In this document: piece by piece, positions 1-9,638 of the stretch | Layout: every line of letters begins with the position of its first letter | How positions within the stretch are numbered: the stretch's first letter is position 1 | Assembly: GCF_003268815.1 (NCBI RefSeq) | Contig: NZ_QLSV01000015.1 | Location: 1 to 64,000, forward strand | From: Flavobacterium lacus | Lineage (GTDB): Bacteria > Bacteroidota > Bacteroidia > Flavobacteriales > Flavobacteriaceae | Direction: 5' to 3' | DNA length: 64,000 nt | Position numbers and translations under genes: made by a program | The notes under the pieces: generated by a model | Databases searched by the model: none | What the model saw: only the letters and a program-made list of their open reading frames with translations | What the model was told of the DNA's origin: nothing

Positions 1-10
1 CACTATAATT

Positions 11-91
11 GTAAACCAATTACAGGATTAAAAATGAACCGTAAACCAATACTAGGATTTAATTAAAAACTGTAAACTTTTTTTAGGACGA
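11..91 (+). repeat. Three direct repeats with a 30-31 bp period at the window edge
   Basis: GTAAACCAAT occurs at 11 and 41, each followed by a variable triplet and AGGATT. A third, diverged copy starts at 72 and ends in TTTTAGGACGA. The array may continue left of the window. A 22-bp relative of the third copy (19 of 22 bases) lies at 4264-4285, which suggests a dispersed family or a recombination-associated sequence. No integrase or transposase is visible here, so the role is unknown. Confidence 0.5.
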
Positions 92-106
92 TACAGTTAA
101 TCTGAG

Positions 107-124
107 TCCCGACAGCTATCGGGA
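107..124. repeat. Short palindromic repeat (hairpin)
   Basis: TCCCGACAGCTATCGGGA forms a 6-bp stem, TCCCGA/TCGGGA. Short GC-rich palindromes of this kind are common between genes in Bacteroidota. No T run follows, so it does not look like a terminator. Confidence 0.45.
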
Positions 125-197
125 TTGGTTCGAGCCGAAGAGGAAAAGCAGAAAGTCTAGCACGAAAGTGTCAATTTTTATTTTAAATTTATCCGCC

Positions 198-479
198 ATG
201 CACATCGTTTACATCCTCCACTCCCAAAAACTAAACCGGTTTTATATTGGTTAAACTACTAATCTAGACTTGAGACTAGACTTCCATCTCCATGACACAC
301 AAGCTAGAAAATTTACCTATAAAGCAGACGATTGGACACTGTTCTTTTCGTTAGAATGTACTTCTAAAAAGCAAGCTATAGGCATTGAAAAACATATCAA
401 GGCTATGAAGAGTAAGGTTTATATCGAAAATCTTGCGAGATATCCTGAGATTACAAAAAAACTGCTAGGTAAGTACTAA
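198..479 (+). pseudogene. GIY-YIG endonuclease-like gene with an in-frame stop
   Basis: Reading from ATG at 198 gives a start typical of small (about 95-residue) GIY-YIG nucleases: MHIVYILHSQKLNRFYIG. A TAA stop follows at codon 19 (252-254). The same frame then continues as TTNLDLRLDFHLHD and runs to 479 with the family's usual C-terminal half (KAMKSKVYIENLARYP). In relatives this position is normally Tyr (YIGYT), so a single TAT or TAC to TAA change explains the break. The rest of the frame is intact, which points to a recent mutation or a sequencing error. Any downstream start would lack both the GIY and YIG strands, so no active nuclease is expected. Confidence 0.8.
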
Positions 480-919
480 GCCACATCTGACTGTTAATTA
501 GATGGATAAATACCTAAACAAGTAACTATCAAAATTGGTTCGAGTCAGCGGCAGAGTCCAACCCCCAATCTTCTCATGCTGAGGCACGAAGCATCGCTTT
601 AATAACTCCATTGTCACATTGCGCAATTGACACATTACCACAACGCCCGGTTTCCGTTTCGTCTCCCCTTTCCTTCTTGTCCCGTCCGAAGGCGGATGGA
701 GACCGGTCGGGGTGAGGCTAAATTCGCCAAATCCCAACCGCATCGCTCCCATCCCCTTCCCGTCCCTTCCAAATGAAAAATTTTTAGTAACCATACTATT
801 TTTTACTATTGATACTACATACCTTTGTTTAAATTGTAATAGATAGTTGAAAAATAGTGGGATAGTAACCATAATCAGCAAGCTTTGCGAAATGTAATTG
901 AATTAAAATACCTGAAAAC
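480..919. other. Intergenic region with short repeats and a promoter
   Basis: No convincing gene is seen; the open frame on the minus strand here has no recognisable protein features. TAGTAACCATA occurs twice as a direct repeat (785-795 and 863-873). ACTATTTTT (near 796) and AAAAATAGT (near 850) form an inverted repeat between them. ATTGGTTCGAG near 536 is also found near 125. The region upstream of the AraC gene carries a -7 box at 820-827. Confidence 0.4.
820..827 (+). promoter_or_regulatory. -7 box of the AraC-type gene
   Basis: TACCTTTG matches the Bacteroidota -7 consensus TAnnTTTG about 95 bp before the ATG at 922. The direct and inverted repeats flanking it could be operator sites. 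Confidence 0.45.
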
Positions 920-921
920 GA

Positions 922-1923
922 ATGCTAATTAACATTGAAAACGGAACGCTTGAAAATTTACACAAAACGTTAAATCTAAAGTTTAAAACTAGTTTTAAAA
1001 AAAACGGTTACGAATACAAAACAATAATTTCAAAAAATAAAATAACGCTCTCCGTTGAAAGTTTTCAGTTCGGAAATGGGTTTAATTTTACTGCGATCAA
1101 AGGCGACTTACAACAACCATTAGAATTAGAAATTGCAGAAGATGGCACAAATCATTTGAGGTTTTTAATTGTTAAAAACGGAGTTGTCGTTCATATGCTA
1201 TCACCTAGTATTCGGTATCGCTTAAACAACAGCTTTTCATCGATCGTTGGTGTAAAAGGAATGAATAACCAACGCATCACTTTACCTACGCAAAATAACA
1301 TAGAAGCCTTTTTTTTACAAGTAGACATAAAACGATATGCCATTGATTTAAAAAGTGACTTTTTTGAATTTTCAAAAGAAACAAATACAGGGAGTAAAAA
1401 AAATGAAAATGAGGAATATTTCATTTTTCAGAGTAACTATTCCTATGCGATTTCAGAATCTATTTCAGACATCATCACCACTTCAAAAACAGGAATTACG
1501 AAACGTTTTTTCATAGAATCCAAAGCCTTAGAACTTTTGTGGCTCCACACAGAACAATATAACAACGAACAAAAGTTTGGATATGATGATAAAATTTTTA
1601 AAAAAATCGACTTCGAATTACTAAAAAAAGCCAAAGAATACATTCACAACAACTTCAACAAACCGATTACCTTAGCTGTCTTGGCGAAAGAAGTTGGCAC
1701 AAATGAAACAAAAATAAAACAAGGTTTTAAAAAAATATACGGCAAAACTTTTTCAGAAATTCTACGATTCGAACGTTTAAATAAAGCAAAAATATTGCTG
1801 GATGAGGGAAACCTAAGCATCAAAGAAACCGCTATGAGTTGTGGGTACAAAAGTACATCGATGTTCTCAGTACGATTCAAAGAACGCTTCGGAATAGCAC
1901 CCAGTAGTTATAAATCTTCTTAA
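922..1923 (+). CDS. AraC-family transcriptional regulator
   Basis: This 333-residue protein has a C-terminal AraC/XylS DNA-binding domain (about residues 230-333). The two helix-turn-helix units are visible: PITLAVLAKEVGTNETKIKQ, then NLSIKETAMSCGYKSTSMF. The family ending RFGIAPSSYK follows. The N-terminal 220 residues are a divergent sensing region that I cannot assign to a ligand class. The gene stands alone between the broken GIY-YIG gene and a lipoprotein gene on the same strand about 100 bp downstream. Target genes and effector are unknown. The class of DNA-binding domain is certain. Confidence 0.9.
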   Translation: MLINIENGTLENLHKTLNLKFKTSFKKNGYEYKTIISKNKITLSVESFQFGNGFNFTAIKGDLQQPLELEIAEDGTNHLRFLIVKNGVVVHMLSPSIRYRLNNSFSSIVGVKGMNNQRITLPTQNNIEAFFLQVDIKRYAIDLKSDFFEFSKETNTGSKKNENEEYFIFQSNYSYAISESISDIITTSKTGITKRFFIESKALELLWLHTEQYNNEQKFGYDDKIFKKIDFELLKKAKEYIHNNFNKPITLAVLAKEVGTNETKIKQGFKKIYGKTFSEILRFERLNKAKILLDEGNLSIKETAMSCGYKSTSMFSVRFKERFGIAPSSYKSS

Positions 1924-2023
1924 AACGGTTTATTGCTGTCTCAAACAGATTTACCTGAGCAAGGGTTAGTGGTACTTGAGTTGATAATTATAATTTTACA
2001 CAAGAAATTAAATTGCAACAAAA

Positions 2024-2419
2024 ATGAAAACCCTCAAATTAGCATCCTTTATCTTATCATTTTTCCTTTTAACGGCTTGTTCGTCCAAAGTCACTCTGCC
2101 AATTTCATCAAGTGTTCCGGCAGCTGATATTATCGTTACGAAAAAACAAGACAAAAATAATAATTACTTGATTGAAGTAACGGCAACAAATATGGCCGAA
2201 GCGAGCAGATTGAATCCACCAAAAAACAACTACAGTGTTTGGATCATTACCGATGACGGAATGACAAAAAACATTGGCCAACTCAGTAACAAAAACGCCA
2301 AAAAAGCAGTTTTGAAAACGGTTACGCCGTTTAATGCTAAAGAAATTTTCATCACGGCGGAAGAAGAAGGAAATTTAAATTATCCTGCAGGAACTGAAAT
2401 AACCAGAAGTAAATTCTAG
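2024..2419 (+). CDS. Small predicted lipoprotein of unknown function
   Basis: The 131-residue product starts with a lipoprotein signal peptide ending in the lipobox LTAC, with Cys19 as the lipidation site, so it should be a membrane-anchored exported protein. The mature part (about 112 residues) contains VWIITDDGMTKNIGQL and looks like one beta-rich domain. I recognise no catalytic motif. It lies between the AraC regulator and the ice-binding protein gene, all on the plus strand, with gaps of 100 and 180 bp. Co-transcription with the regulator is possible but not shown. Confidence 0.75.
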   Translation: MKTLKLASFILSFFLLTACSSKVTLPISSSVPAADIIVTKKQDKNNNYLIEVTATNMAEASRLNPPKNNYSVWIITDDGMTKNIGQLSNKNAKKAVLKTVTPFNAKEIFITAEEEGNLNYPAGTEITRSKF

Positions 2420-2599
2420 TCTGATAAACTATTTTTTAATTCAATAAAAAAAAAGAAACTACAACGTTAGGCATGCGGATTCCATGTGAAGACAGTCGTG
2501 TGTAGTTCAAAGAAAAGTCTACAAAGTCCAAGACCAATTTTACAAAGTAAACAGTAAAAAAGTTGGCAACAATTAGTAACAAAAACCCCCCAAATAATT

Positions 2600-4201
2600 A
2601 TGAAGAAACTACTACTTTTAGTAACATCAGTAAGCCTACTAGGTGCTACTTTACAATCAAATGCGCAAGCTCCCGTGCTCGGAACATCCTCTTCTTTTGC
2701 ACTCTTTTCAACCAATGGTGCAGTGAGCAATACAGGGCTTTCGCACCTAACAGGAAATGTCGGTACGAACAATGGCCCAAATAACAACTTTGGTAATGTA
2801 GATGGTGTAATGCACAACGCAAACGGAACAACGGCTTTAGCAGCAGCAGATCTTACGCTTGCTTATAACCAATTAAATGCCGCTGTGCCAAACTTCTTTC
2901 CCGCTCCATTATTAGGTAATGGAGAAACACTGAATGAAGGAACTTATTTCATCAATCAAAGTGCTTCATTAAACAATACGCTTACGTTAGACGCACAGGG
3001 TGATGAAAATGCTGTTTTTATTTTTCAAGTACAAGGATCATTCTCTTCTGCTGCCGGTGCACAAGTTGCACTGACAAACGGTGCTCTGGCCTGTAATGTG
3101 TTCTGGAAAATTGAAGGGCTGGTTGATCTCGCCACAAACACAGACATGAAAGGAACTATCGTAGCAAACAATGCTGCCATCATCTTAAACAGTGGCGTTC
3201 AATTAGAAGGCCGTGCTCTTTCAACCACAGGTGCGGTAACGGTAGCAGGTGTAACCGTAACGACACCGTTGGGTTGCGGAATTCCGGAACTAACGGGTCC
3301 TATTGCCCCACCACTTAATTCAGTAGCATGTTATACTGTGTTTTCAGGAAATGGTGAAGTGACAAATACAGGAATTTCATTTGTAACGGGTGACATCGGA
3401 ACAAACGTTGGTCTCACAAGTGGTTTTCAAGCAGAAAATGTAACCGGAACAATACACCCAAACCCGGATGTGTCAACCGCACAATGCGCCGCTGATTTAA
3501 ATAATGTTTACACGTATTTAAATACTCTTCCTGTAGATATCGAATTACTTTATCCTGCTGCTTTTGGGCAAGATCTTGTCTTAACACCGCATACCTACTT
3601 GATGAATGCTGCTACAGTGTTAACTGGTACAGTAATTTTAAACGGTCAAGACAATCCCGATGCGGTTTTTGTAATCAAAATCAACGGTGCTTTATCAACC
3701 GGAACCTATGCAACAGTGGAATTAATCAATGGTACACAAGCCAAAAACGTATTCTGGAAAATTGATGGGGCTACCAGTTTGAATGATTATGCAAACTTTA
3801 AAGGAACTGTGATAGGAAACAATGGCGCAGTTATTCTAAATTTAGGTGTACAAATTGAAGGCCGTGTTCTGAGCACAAGTGGCGGTATAACAACATTTGG
3901 CATTAATGCCGTAATGACTCCCGGATGCGAAGCGTTAAGCACATCTTCAAACACAATCGCAAAACCAATGGCTCAATTCTATCCGAATCCTTTTACGGAT
4001 TCAATTACTGTTTCATTAAATGAGTTCAACACAGAAGGAGTAGAATTAACCATATACAACAGCTTAGGAGCAATGGTGGTGAAAACAGCCCTGACACAAA
4101 ACAATACTGTGATAGAAACCAATCTTTCATCTGGAATGTATTACTACCAACTACAAGGTAAAGAAGGATCTATTCAAACAGGTAAATTAATTGCTAAATA
4201 A
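2600..4201 (+). CDS. Two-domain ice-binding protein (DUF3494) with T9SS tail
   Basis: The 533-residue product has a signal peptide (about 1-23, ending SNAQ), two tandem DUF3494 ice-binding domains (about 25-230 and 240-445) and a C-terminal T9SS sorting domain (about 458-533, starting FYPNPFTDSITV). Both domains show the family pattern: a first strand (SFALFSTNGAVSNTG; CYTVFSGNGEVTNTG), TGNVGTN or TGDIGTN, and the late VFWKI motif. DUF3494 proteins form a beta-solenoid that binds ice crystals. Here the protein should be exported through the outer membrane by T9SS and attached or released. Such genes are known to spread by horizontal transfer among cold-living microbes. A strong terminator follows at 4226. 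Confidence 0.93.
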   Translation: MKKLLLLVTSVSLLGATLQSNAQAPVLGTSSSFALFSTNGAVSNTGLSHLTGNVGTNNGPNNNFGNVDGVMHNANGTTALAAADLTLAYNQLNAAVPNFFPAPLLGNGETLNEGTYFINQSASLNNTLTLDAQGDENAVFIFQVQGSFSSAAGAQVALTNGALACNVFWKIEGLVDLATNTDMKGTIVANNAAIILNSGVQLEGRALSTTGAVTVAGVTVTTPLGCGIPELTGPIAPPLNSVACYTVFSGNGEVTNTGISFVTGDIGTNVGLTSGFQAENVTGTIHPNPDVSTAQCAADLNNVYTYLNTLPVDIELLYPAAFGQDLVLTPHTYLMNAATVLTGTVILNGQDNPDAVFVIKINGALSTGTYATVELINGTQAKNVFWKIDGATSLNDYANFKGTVIGNNGAVILNLGVQIEGRVLSTSGGITTFGINAVMTPGCEALSTSSNTIAKPMAQFYPNPFTDSITVSLNEFNTEGVELTIYNSLGAMVVKTALTQNNTVIETNLSSGMYYYQLQGKEGSIQTGKLIAK

Positions 4202-4225
4202 ATACAAATTATTAATTCATTGATA

Positions 4226-4252
4226 AAACCCTGTCTTTCGGCAGGGTTTTTT
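4226..4252 (+). terminator. Intrinsic terminator of the ice-binding protein gene
   Basis: AAAACCCTG and CAGGGTTTTTT form a hairpin with a T run 25 bp after the stop codon. Confidence 0.85.
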
Positions 4253-4263
4253 GCTTTAATAAC

Positions 4264-4285
4264 CTGTATAGTTATTTTAGGACGA
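4264..4285 (+). repeat. Dispersed 22-bp sequence related to 70-91
   Basis: The 22 bases from CTGTATAG to AGGACGA match 70-91 at 19 positions, including the whole 3' part TTTTAGGACGA. This may be a member of a dispersed repeat family or a recombination scar. Confidence 0.4.
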
Positions 4286-4320
4286 GTCAAACCTACAACC
4301 TATACCCAGATAAAGCATAG

Positions 4321-4364
4321 ATATTGTATAGATAATGTATAGATAATGTATGGATAATGTATGA
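4321..4364. repeat. Four tandem 11-bp repeats
   Basis: Four head-to-tail units of the type ATAATGTATAG, with one or two changes between units, lie between two convergent genes. The 11-bp period is close to one DNA helical turn. No gene is seen here. Confidence 0.6.
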
Positions 4365-4466
4365 AAAAAACATCAATAGTAACAGACTACCACCACTCTC
4401 CCAAGATAGAAATAAATAGTAATAAAATAACAAACTCCCAACGAAGTCAAAGCAGCATCAAAGGTC

Positions 4467-6761
4467 CTACCGCACCACCATCACCTTCTTCACTGTAGTA
4501 TCCAACGCATCATCCGTAGATATAAAGATCATATACACCCCAGAAGCTACTTTGTATTTGCCAAATGCGGTGGTGTCCCACTCAATGGTACCGCCTTCGG
4601 AGATTTCTTCATAAACAAGGTTTCCTTCAATGTCGGTGATTTTTACATTGGCTTTGCTAGTGAGTCCCGAAATTTTTACGGTTCCTTGAAAACCGGGCCG
4701 GACAGGATTAGGATAAACATACACGTCTTGCAGGTTGTCGTTGGGTTTAGTGGAGGTTCCTTTGAAAGACACCATTCCTTTGGCGGTGGCAATAAACACC
4801 TCTCCTGTGGTTCCGTTTATTTCGATGTCGTTGATTACGTTACTTGGCAAAGGTGAATTCACCGTAGTAAATCGTTGTAAAGTCTGTTGTCCATTTGCAG
4901 AAAACTGGAATACGCCGGCATCTGCTGTTCCAATCCACTTATTGTTTGCACCGTCAACGGCGATATCGGTAATAAATTGGCCAAACAAAAGCTCTTGAGC
5001 CAAGCCGTCATCCAAAATGATAATGGAATTGGTTGTAAGTTGCTCCTCGCTTAAAAACCGATCTACCGAAGGTAAGATTCTCAACCCTCTTCGGGTGCCA
5101 ATCCATAATTGATTTCTATTATCCACAACCGCACATTGAACAGCTGAGGAGGGCAAATTTCCGTTGTTTTGACCTTCCGTAATTTTGATTAAACGATTAT
5201 TGAAATTTTCGTTAAAGGCAATTAAACCCTCGTCTAACGTACAGAGCCATTTGGTGTTGTTTTTGTCAATTGACATTCTATTATTACTGGTAAATCCGCC
5301 CAAAACATCACTCACGTCATACGATTGCCATTGCCCATTTGCTCTCAACACCTTTAGCATGTTGGCGATTAATCCATTTGATGCCCAAAGATTACCGTTT
5401 TTATCAAAAGCAGTTTGTTCAATACGAATATCCGGACCATAGGAAGGGTTTCCGGGAATAACTAACGATTGTAGTCCACTGTTTGACACATTGTAAATTG
5501 TTGTAGCCACATCATTTTCTAGTTTTAATAAACCAGAAAAGTACGAACTTGCATAAACAATATTTTCATTGGTTGGACTAACCGTCACACGAACAATTGA
5601 TTTGGCCTCTAACAATTCACTGTACGGGATATTAAGCCATTGTTCTTGTGCTAATTTACTCAAGCCAAACTCATCTAACGGATAGGGATTATTAAATTGG
5701 GTATAATCTCCATAAGTTGCCCATAAAGTACCGGATGGCGTTACAGTTAATGAAAAAATATTGTTTTTATTGGGCCCTTGCGGAAGTAAAACTTCAAAAG
5801 AAGTTGGATTGGTTAGTGAGGTTTCAATCACACCATTTTCAAATGTACCAATATAAATGGAATTGCTAATAATAGTAGCTGATGTAAAATTTGATGTTAA
5901 ATCCGGAACTGATGTGCTTTGAATTGTCACAATTTGACTAAACGATTCATTCATCACAACAACTCTTGTGGCCGCAGTGGCTATTAGTTTATCGCCTCTA
6001 CTTCTTAAATCCAGAAAAGGTTGACCTACATTTAAAACAGGGGAAGGAGTAGCTCCGATAAACCTATAAATAACATTATTGGAATTAATGGCGACAAGTT
6101 GATTATTAAACGAGACGATTCCTCTCCAAAATCCGCCATCAAAGGTTACCCAATTATTAAAATTAACCAAGTTTGGATTTGACAATGGTGCTTTACGAAT
6201 TCCGTGATTTAAAGTAACCGCATAAATTTCTTCGTTCAAAACAGTTGTTTCTAGAACTTCTGCTTGAGCACCGGTTGGACTGTTATAAAATGTATCTCCA
6301 AAAGTAAAATCGTTTAATTTGAATTCAACCAAAGCAAAATCACAAGAAATGTATAATTTTGAATTATGCTCATAAATATGATTGATTTTCTTTTTATTAG
6401 GAGGAATTCCGCCAGTTTGATCGCGAATTCCAACTAATAAGGTAATTTCTTCCGTGGCTTCATTAATCATAATCAACAAGCCATTATCGTGACCTACAAA
6501 GGTTCGGTTTAACTGTTCACTGTGATAGATAGTTGAGATTGTTTCGCCCGAAAGACCATCAACCGTATTAAACGTTTTGATGTCGTTTGTGGAACGATTT
6601 TTAGAAAACAAAGCGGTTTCACATGCGGCAAACAAACGATTTTCAGACTCTGATAGATCGCGTACTTCGTTATATGAAAAATAACCTTGCCACAAAAGGT
6701 TTTGTGAAATCGTCGCAAACGGAGCGATTAAAAAAACTGTTATCCAAAAAAAATTCTTCAT
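4467..6761 (-). CDS. porZ: PorZ-like T9SS component, beta-propeller protein with sorting tail
   Basis: The 764-residue exported protein opens with a signal peptide and then NLLWQGYFSYNEVRDLS, as in flavobacterial PorZ homologues. The body consists of two-component-regulator-type propeller blades, for example LWIGTRRGLRIL and KWIGTADAGVFQF. The last 75 residues are a T9SS type A sorting domain starting VYPNPVRPG. In Porphyromonas gingivalis, PorZ is a surface protein of the T9SS attachment complex that delivers anionic LPS to the sortase PorU; its length (776) is close to this one. Assignment rests on length, architecture and the N-terminal motif. A generic propeller protein with a sorting tail is the alternative. 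Confidence 0.75.
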   Translation of the reverse strand: MKNFFWITVFLIAPFATISQNLLWQGYFSYNEVRDLSESENRLFAACETALFSKNRSTNDIKTFNTVDGLSGETISTIYHSEQLNRTFVGHDNGLLIMINEATEEITLLVGIRDQTGGIPPNKKKINHIYEHNSKLYISCDFALVEFKLNDFTFGDTFYNSPTGAQAEVLETTVLNEEIYAVTLNHGIRKAPLSNPNLVNFNNWVTFDGGFWRGIVSFNNQLVAINSNNVIYRFIGATPSPVLNVGQPFLDLRSRGDKLIATAATRVVVMNESFSQIVTIQSTSVPDLTSNFTSATIISNSIYIGTFENGVIETSLTNPTSFEVLLPQGPNKNNIFSLTVTPSGTLWATYGDYTQFNNPYPLDEFGLSKLAQEQWLNIPYSELLEAKSIVRVTVSPTNENIVYASSYFSGLLKLENDVATTIYNVSNSGLQSLVIPGNPSYGPDIRIEQTAFDKNGNLWASNGLIANMLKVLRANGQWQSYDVSDVLGGFTSNNRMSIDKNNTKWLCTLDEGLIAFNENFNNRLIKITEGQNNGNLPSSAVQCAVVDNRNQLWIGTRRGLRILPSVDRFLSEEQLTTNSIIILDDGLAQELLFGQFITDIAVDGANNKWIGTADAGVFQFSANGQQTLQRFTTVNSPLPSNVINDIEINGTTGEVFIATAKGMVSFKGTSTKPNDNLQDVYVYPNPVRPGFQGTVKISGLTSKANVKITDIEGNLVYEEISEGGTIEWDTTAFGKYKVASGVYMIFISTDDALDTTVKKVMVVR

Positions 6762-6781
6762 TAGTAATTCAAATTGACAGA

Positions 6782-6789
6782 CAAATATA
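6782..6789 (-). promoter_or_regulatory. -7 box of the porZ-like gene
   Basis: TATATTTG on the minus strand, 20 bp before the start codon, matches TAnnTTTG. Confidence 0.6.
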
Positions 6790-6827
6790 GGTAAAACGAT
6801 AGAATCCTTCTTTTAATATATTGGGAA

Positions 6828-6860
6828 TAAAAAAAGCTGTCTTTTTCAGACAGCTTCCAA
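6828..6860 (-). terminator. Intrinsic terminator of gdhA
   Basis: On the minus strand GAAGCTGTCTG and CAGACAGCTTTTTTT form a hairpin with a T run, 25-55 bp after the gdhA stop. Confidence 0.85.
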
Positions 6861-6883
6861 TTTGTATTGAATGAAGCATGGTG

Positions 6884-8320
<1,437 letters not shown>

Positions 8321-8455
8321 TCAGTAGAATTATTTTTTTGTTAAGAAATCACGATAAAATCCGCACTTAATCATAACATTTAAAACAAATTTTAGTTTTT
8401 TTCGTATATATACAAGTATTTTTTCATTTTATTTTACAAGTGAATTATGTTTTTA

Positions 8456-8463
8456 TATATTTG
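8456..8463 (+). promoter_or_regulatory. -7 box that fixes the start of the next gene
   Basis: TATATTTG lies downstream of the first in-frame ATG (8447). That ATG would therefore not be in the transcript. The ATGs at 8486 and 8492 are, and they precede the signal peptide. Confidence 0.6.
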
Positions 8464-8491
8464 TCGAGAATTGATTTTAAAAAATATGCAA

Positions 8492-9280
8492 ATGCCCAAA
8501 TACCTTATAATTACCTTATTGCTATTATTTGGCTTTTCTAACTCAGTAAAAGCACAATTTGGTTTTTCACATGAAATTGGTGCGATTGTTGGCCCAGTTG
8601 CTTTTCAATCCGATTACGGAGTTCGTGGAGATGGCGAAACAAACCTAGGTAATACTGGTTTTGGTATCGGTATTATTCATTACATGAATTTCTCCTATAG
8701 AGCTGACTGTAATTGTTATGCAACGCCAACTTATTTTAATGACCACTTTAAGCTAAGAAGTGAGCTTTCTTATAACAAAACAAATCTTGAACATTTTGGA
8801 AAATGGGTTGACGATAGTAGAACCTCTGTTTTTGCTCAACAGCTAAGAGGAATGAAAGGAAGTACTTCTGTGACAAATATCGGTATGCAATTAGAATATT
8901 TTCCATTAAGTATTAGAGAATTTTCTGCAACACCGGGCAAACTAGCTCCTTTTATTAGTTTAGGTGCTCAATTTAGTTACTACAATCCAGAAGCTTACTC
9001 TACATTAGGCCCTGGTCTAGGAGATTTATTAGAAGTTACTCCAATAAAATACATTGATGGTGTTACAAACGAAGCCGGAACAGTTTGGTCTGTTGTGGCG
9101 AGTGTTGGAACACGCTATAAATTGACCGTACTTTCTGATTTAATGATTGATTTGCGTTGGCAATATTATTTTTCCAACTGGGTGGATGGTTTAAATCCAA
9201 ATCCGGATGTATATACCGAAAACAAAGCGAATGACTGGTTAGTTTGGTTAAATGTAGGTTATATTTATTATTTAGATTAA
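8492..9280 (+). CDS. Exported outer-membrane beta-barrel-type protein
   Basis: From the ATG at 8492 (8486 is equally possible) the protein has about 262 residues and begins with a clear signal peptide ending VKAQ. The mature part is rich in alternating aromatic and polar strands: FKLRSELSYNKTNL, PFISLGAQFSYY, YKLTVLSDLMIDLRWQYYF. It ends in an aromatic-rich strand NVGYIYYLD, as in outer-membrane barrels. This family is typical of flavobacteria and has no experimentally defined role that I know of. The start is placed downstream of the -7 box at 8456-8463. It is not in an operon. Confidence 0.75.
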   Translation: MPKYLIITLLLLFGFSNSVKAQFGFSHEIGAIVGPVAFQSDYGVRGDGETNLGNTGFGIGIIHYMNFSYRADCNCYATPTYFNDHFKLRSELSYNKTNLEHFGKWVDDSRTSVFAQQLRGMKGSTSVTNIGMQLEYFPLSIREFSATPGKLAPFISLGAQFSYYNPEAYSTLGPGLGDLLEVTPIKYIDGVTNEAGTVWSVVASVGTRYKLTVLSDLMIDLRWQYYFSNWVDGLNPNPDVYTENKANDWLVWLNVGYIYYLD

Positions 9281-9393
9281 TCACACTACAAAAAAAATTC
9301 GCACAATAGAAGTTCATTTTTCTAATGAATTATAGTACGATTTGATTTTTCTAAATTGTATAAACTAATGACATATTTCAAACCTATTGATGT

Positions 9394-9597
9394 ATGGACT
9401 ATTCAAGCTTCTTTGCTTATTCTTTTATTTTATTACTTACGTTAGCTTATATTATCAATAGTTTTCAAGAAATAATTTTATTACTGAGAGCAAAGCCATT
9501 AAATAATAGAAAAGTTATAGTTCATATCATATTTCTCTTTATTGCAATATCATTCCTTCTCTTTAATATTTATAAATTAATTTTAATTACAATATAA
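9394..9597 (+). CDS. Small two-helix membrane protein
   Basis: This 67-residue open frame encodes two hydrophobic helices (about 5-30 and 42-65) separated by a basic loop (LRAKPLNNRK), suggesting an inner-membrane hairpin. It ends just before a strong terminator and uses AT-rich codons like its neighbours. I recognise no family. It could be a genuine small membrane protein or an overlooked chance frame; the following terminator favours a transcribed unit. Confidence 0.5.
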   Translation: MDYSSFFAYSFILLLTLAYIINSFQEIILLLRAKPLNNRKVIVHIIFLFIAISFLLFNIYKLILITI

Positions 9598-9601
9598 TAA
9601 G

Positions 9602-9636
9602 AAATCCCGTCACCTTTTTGCTGACGGGATTTTTGT
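9602..9636. terminator. Bidirectional intrinsic terminator
   Basis: AAATCCCGTCA and TGACGGGATTT form a strong hairpin with T runs on both strands. It lies between the convergent small membrane protein gene and the cystathionine gamma-synthase gene. Confidence 0.85.
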
Positions 9637-9638
9637 TT

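Noticed and set aside
11-91. Direct repeats with a 30-31 bp period, like a CRISPR array
   Set aside because: The repeated part is only about 10-19 bp with degenerate copies, the intervals are too short for spacers, and no cas gene is present.
124-134. GGTTCGAGCC and GGTTCGAGTC (near 537), resembling tRNA T-loops
   Set aside because: The flanking bases do not form T-arm or acceptor stems and no cloverleaf can be drawn; likely a short repeat.
498-881. 127-codon open frame on the minus strand upstream of the AraC gene
   Set aside because: Composition is unlike the neighbouring genes, no domain or signal is recognisable, and it spans the AraC promoter and repeats.
2455-2475. CAACGTTAGGC, resembling the right end of an integron attC site
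   Set aside because: No matching GCCTAAC-type left end or attC fold is found upstream, and no integron integrase is present.
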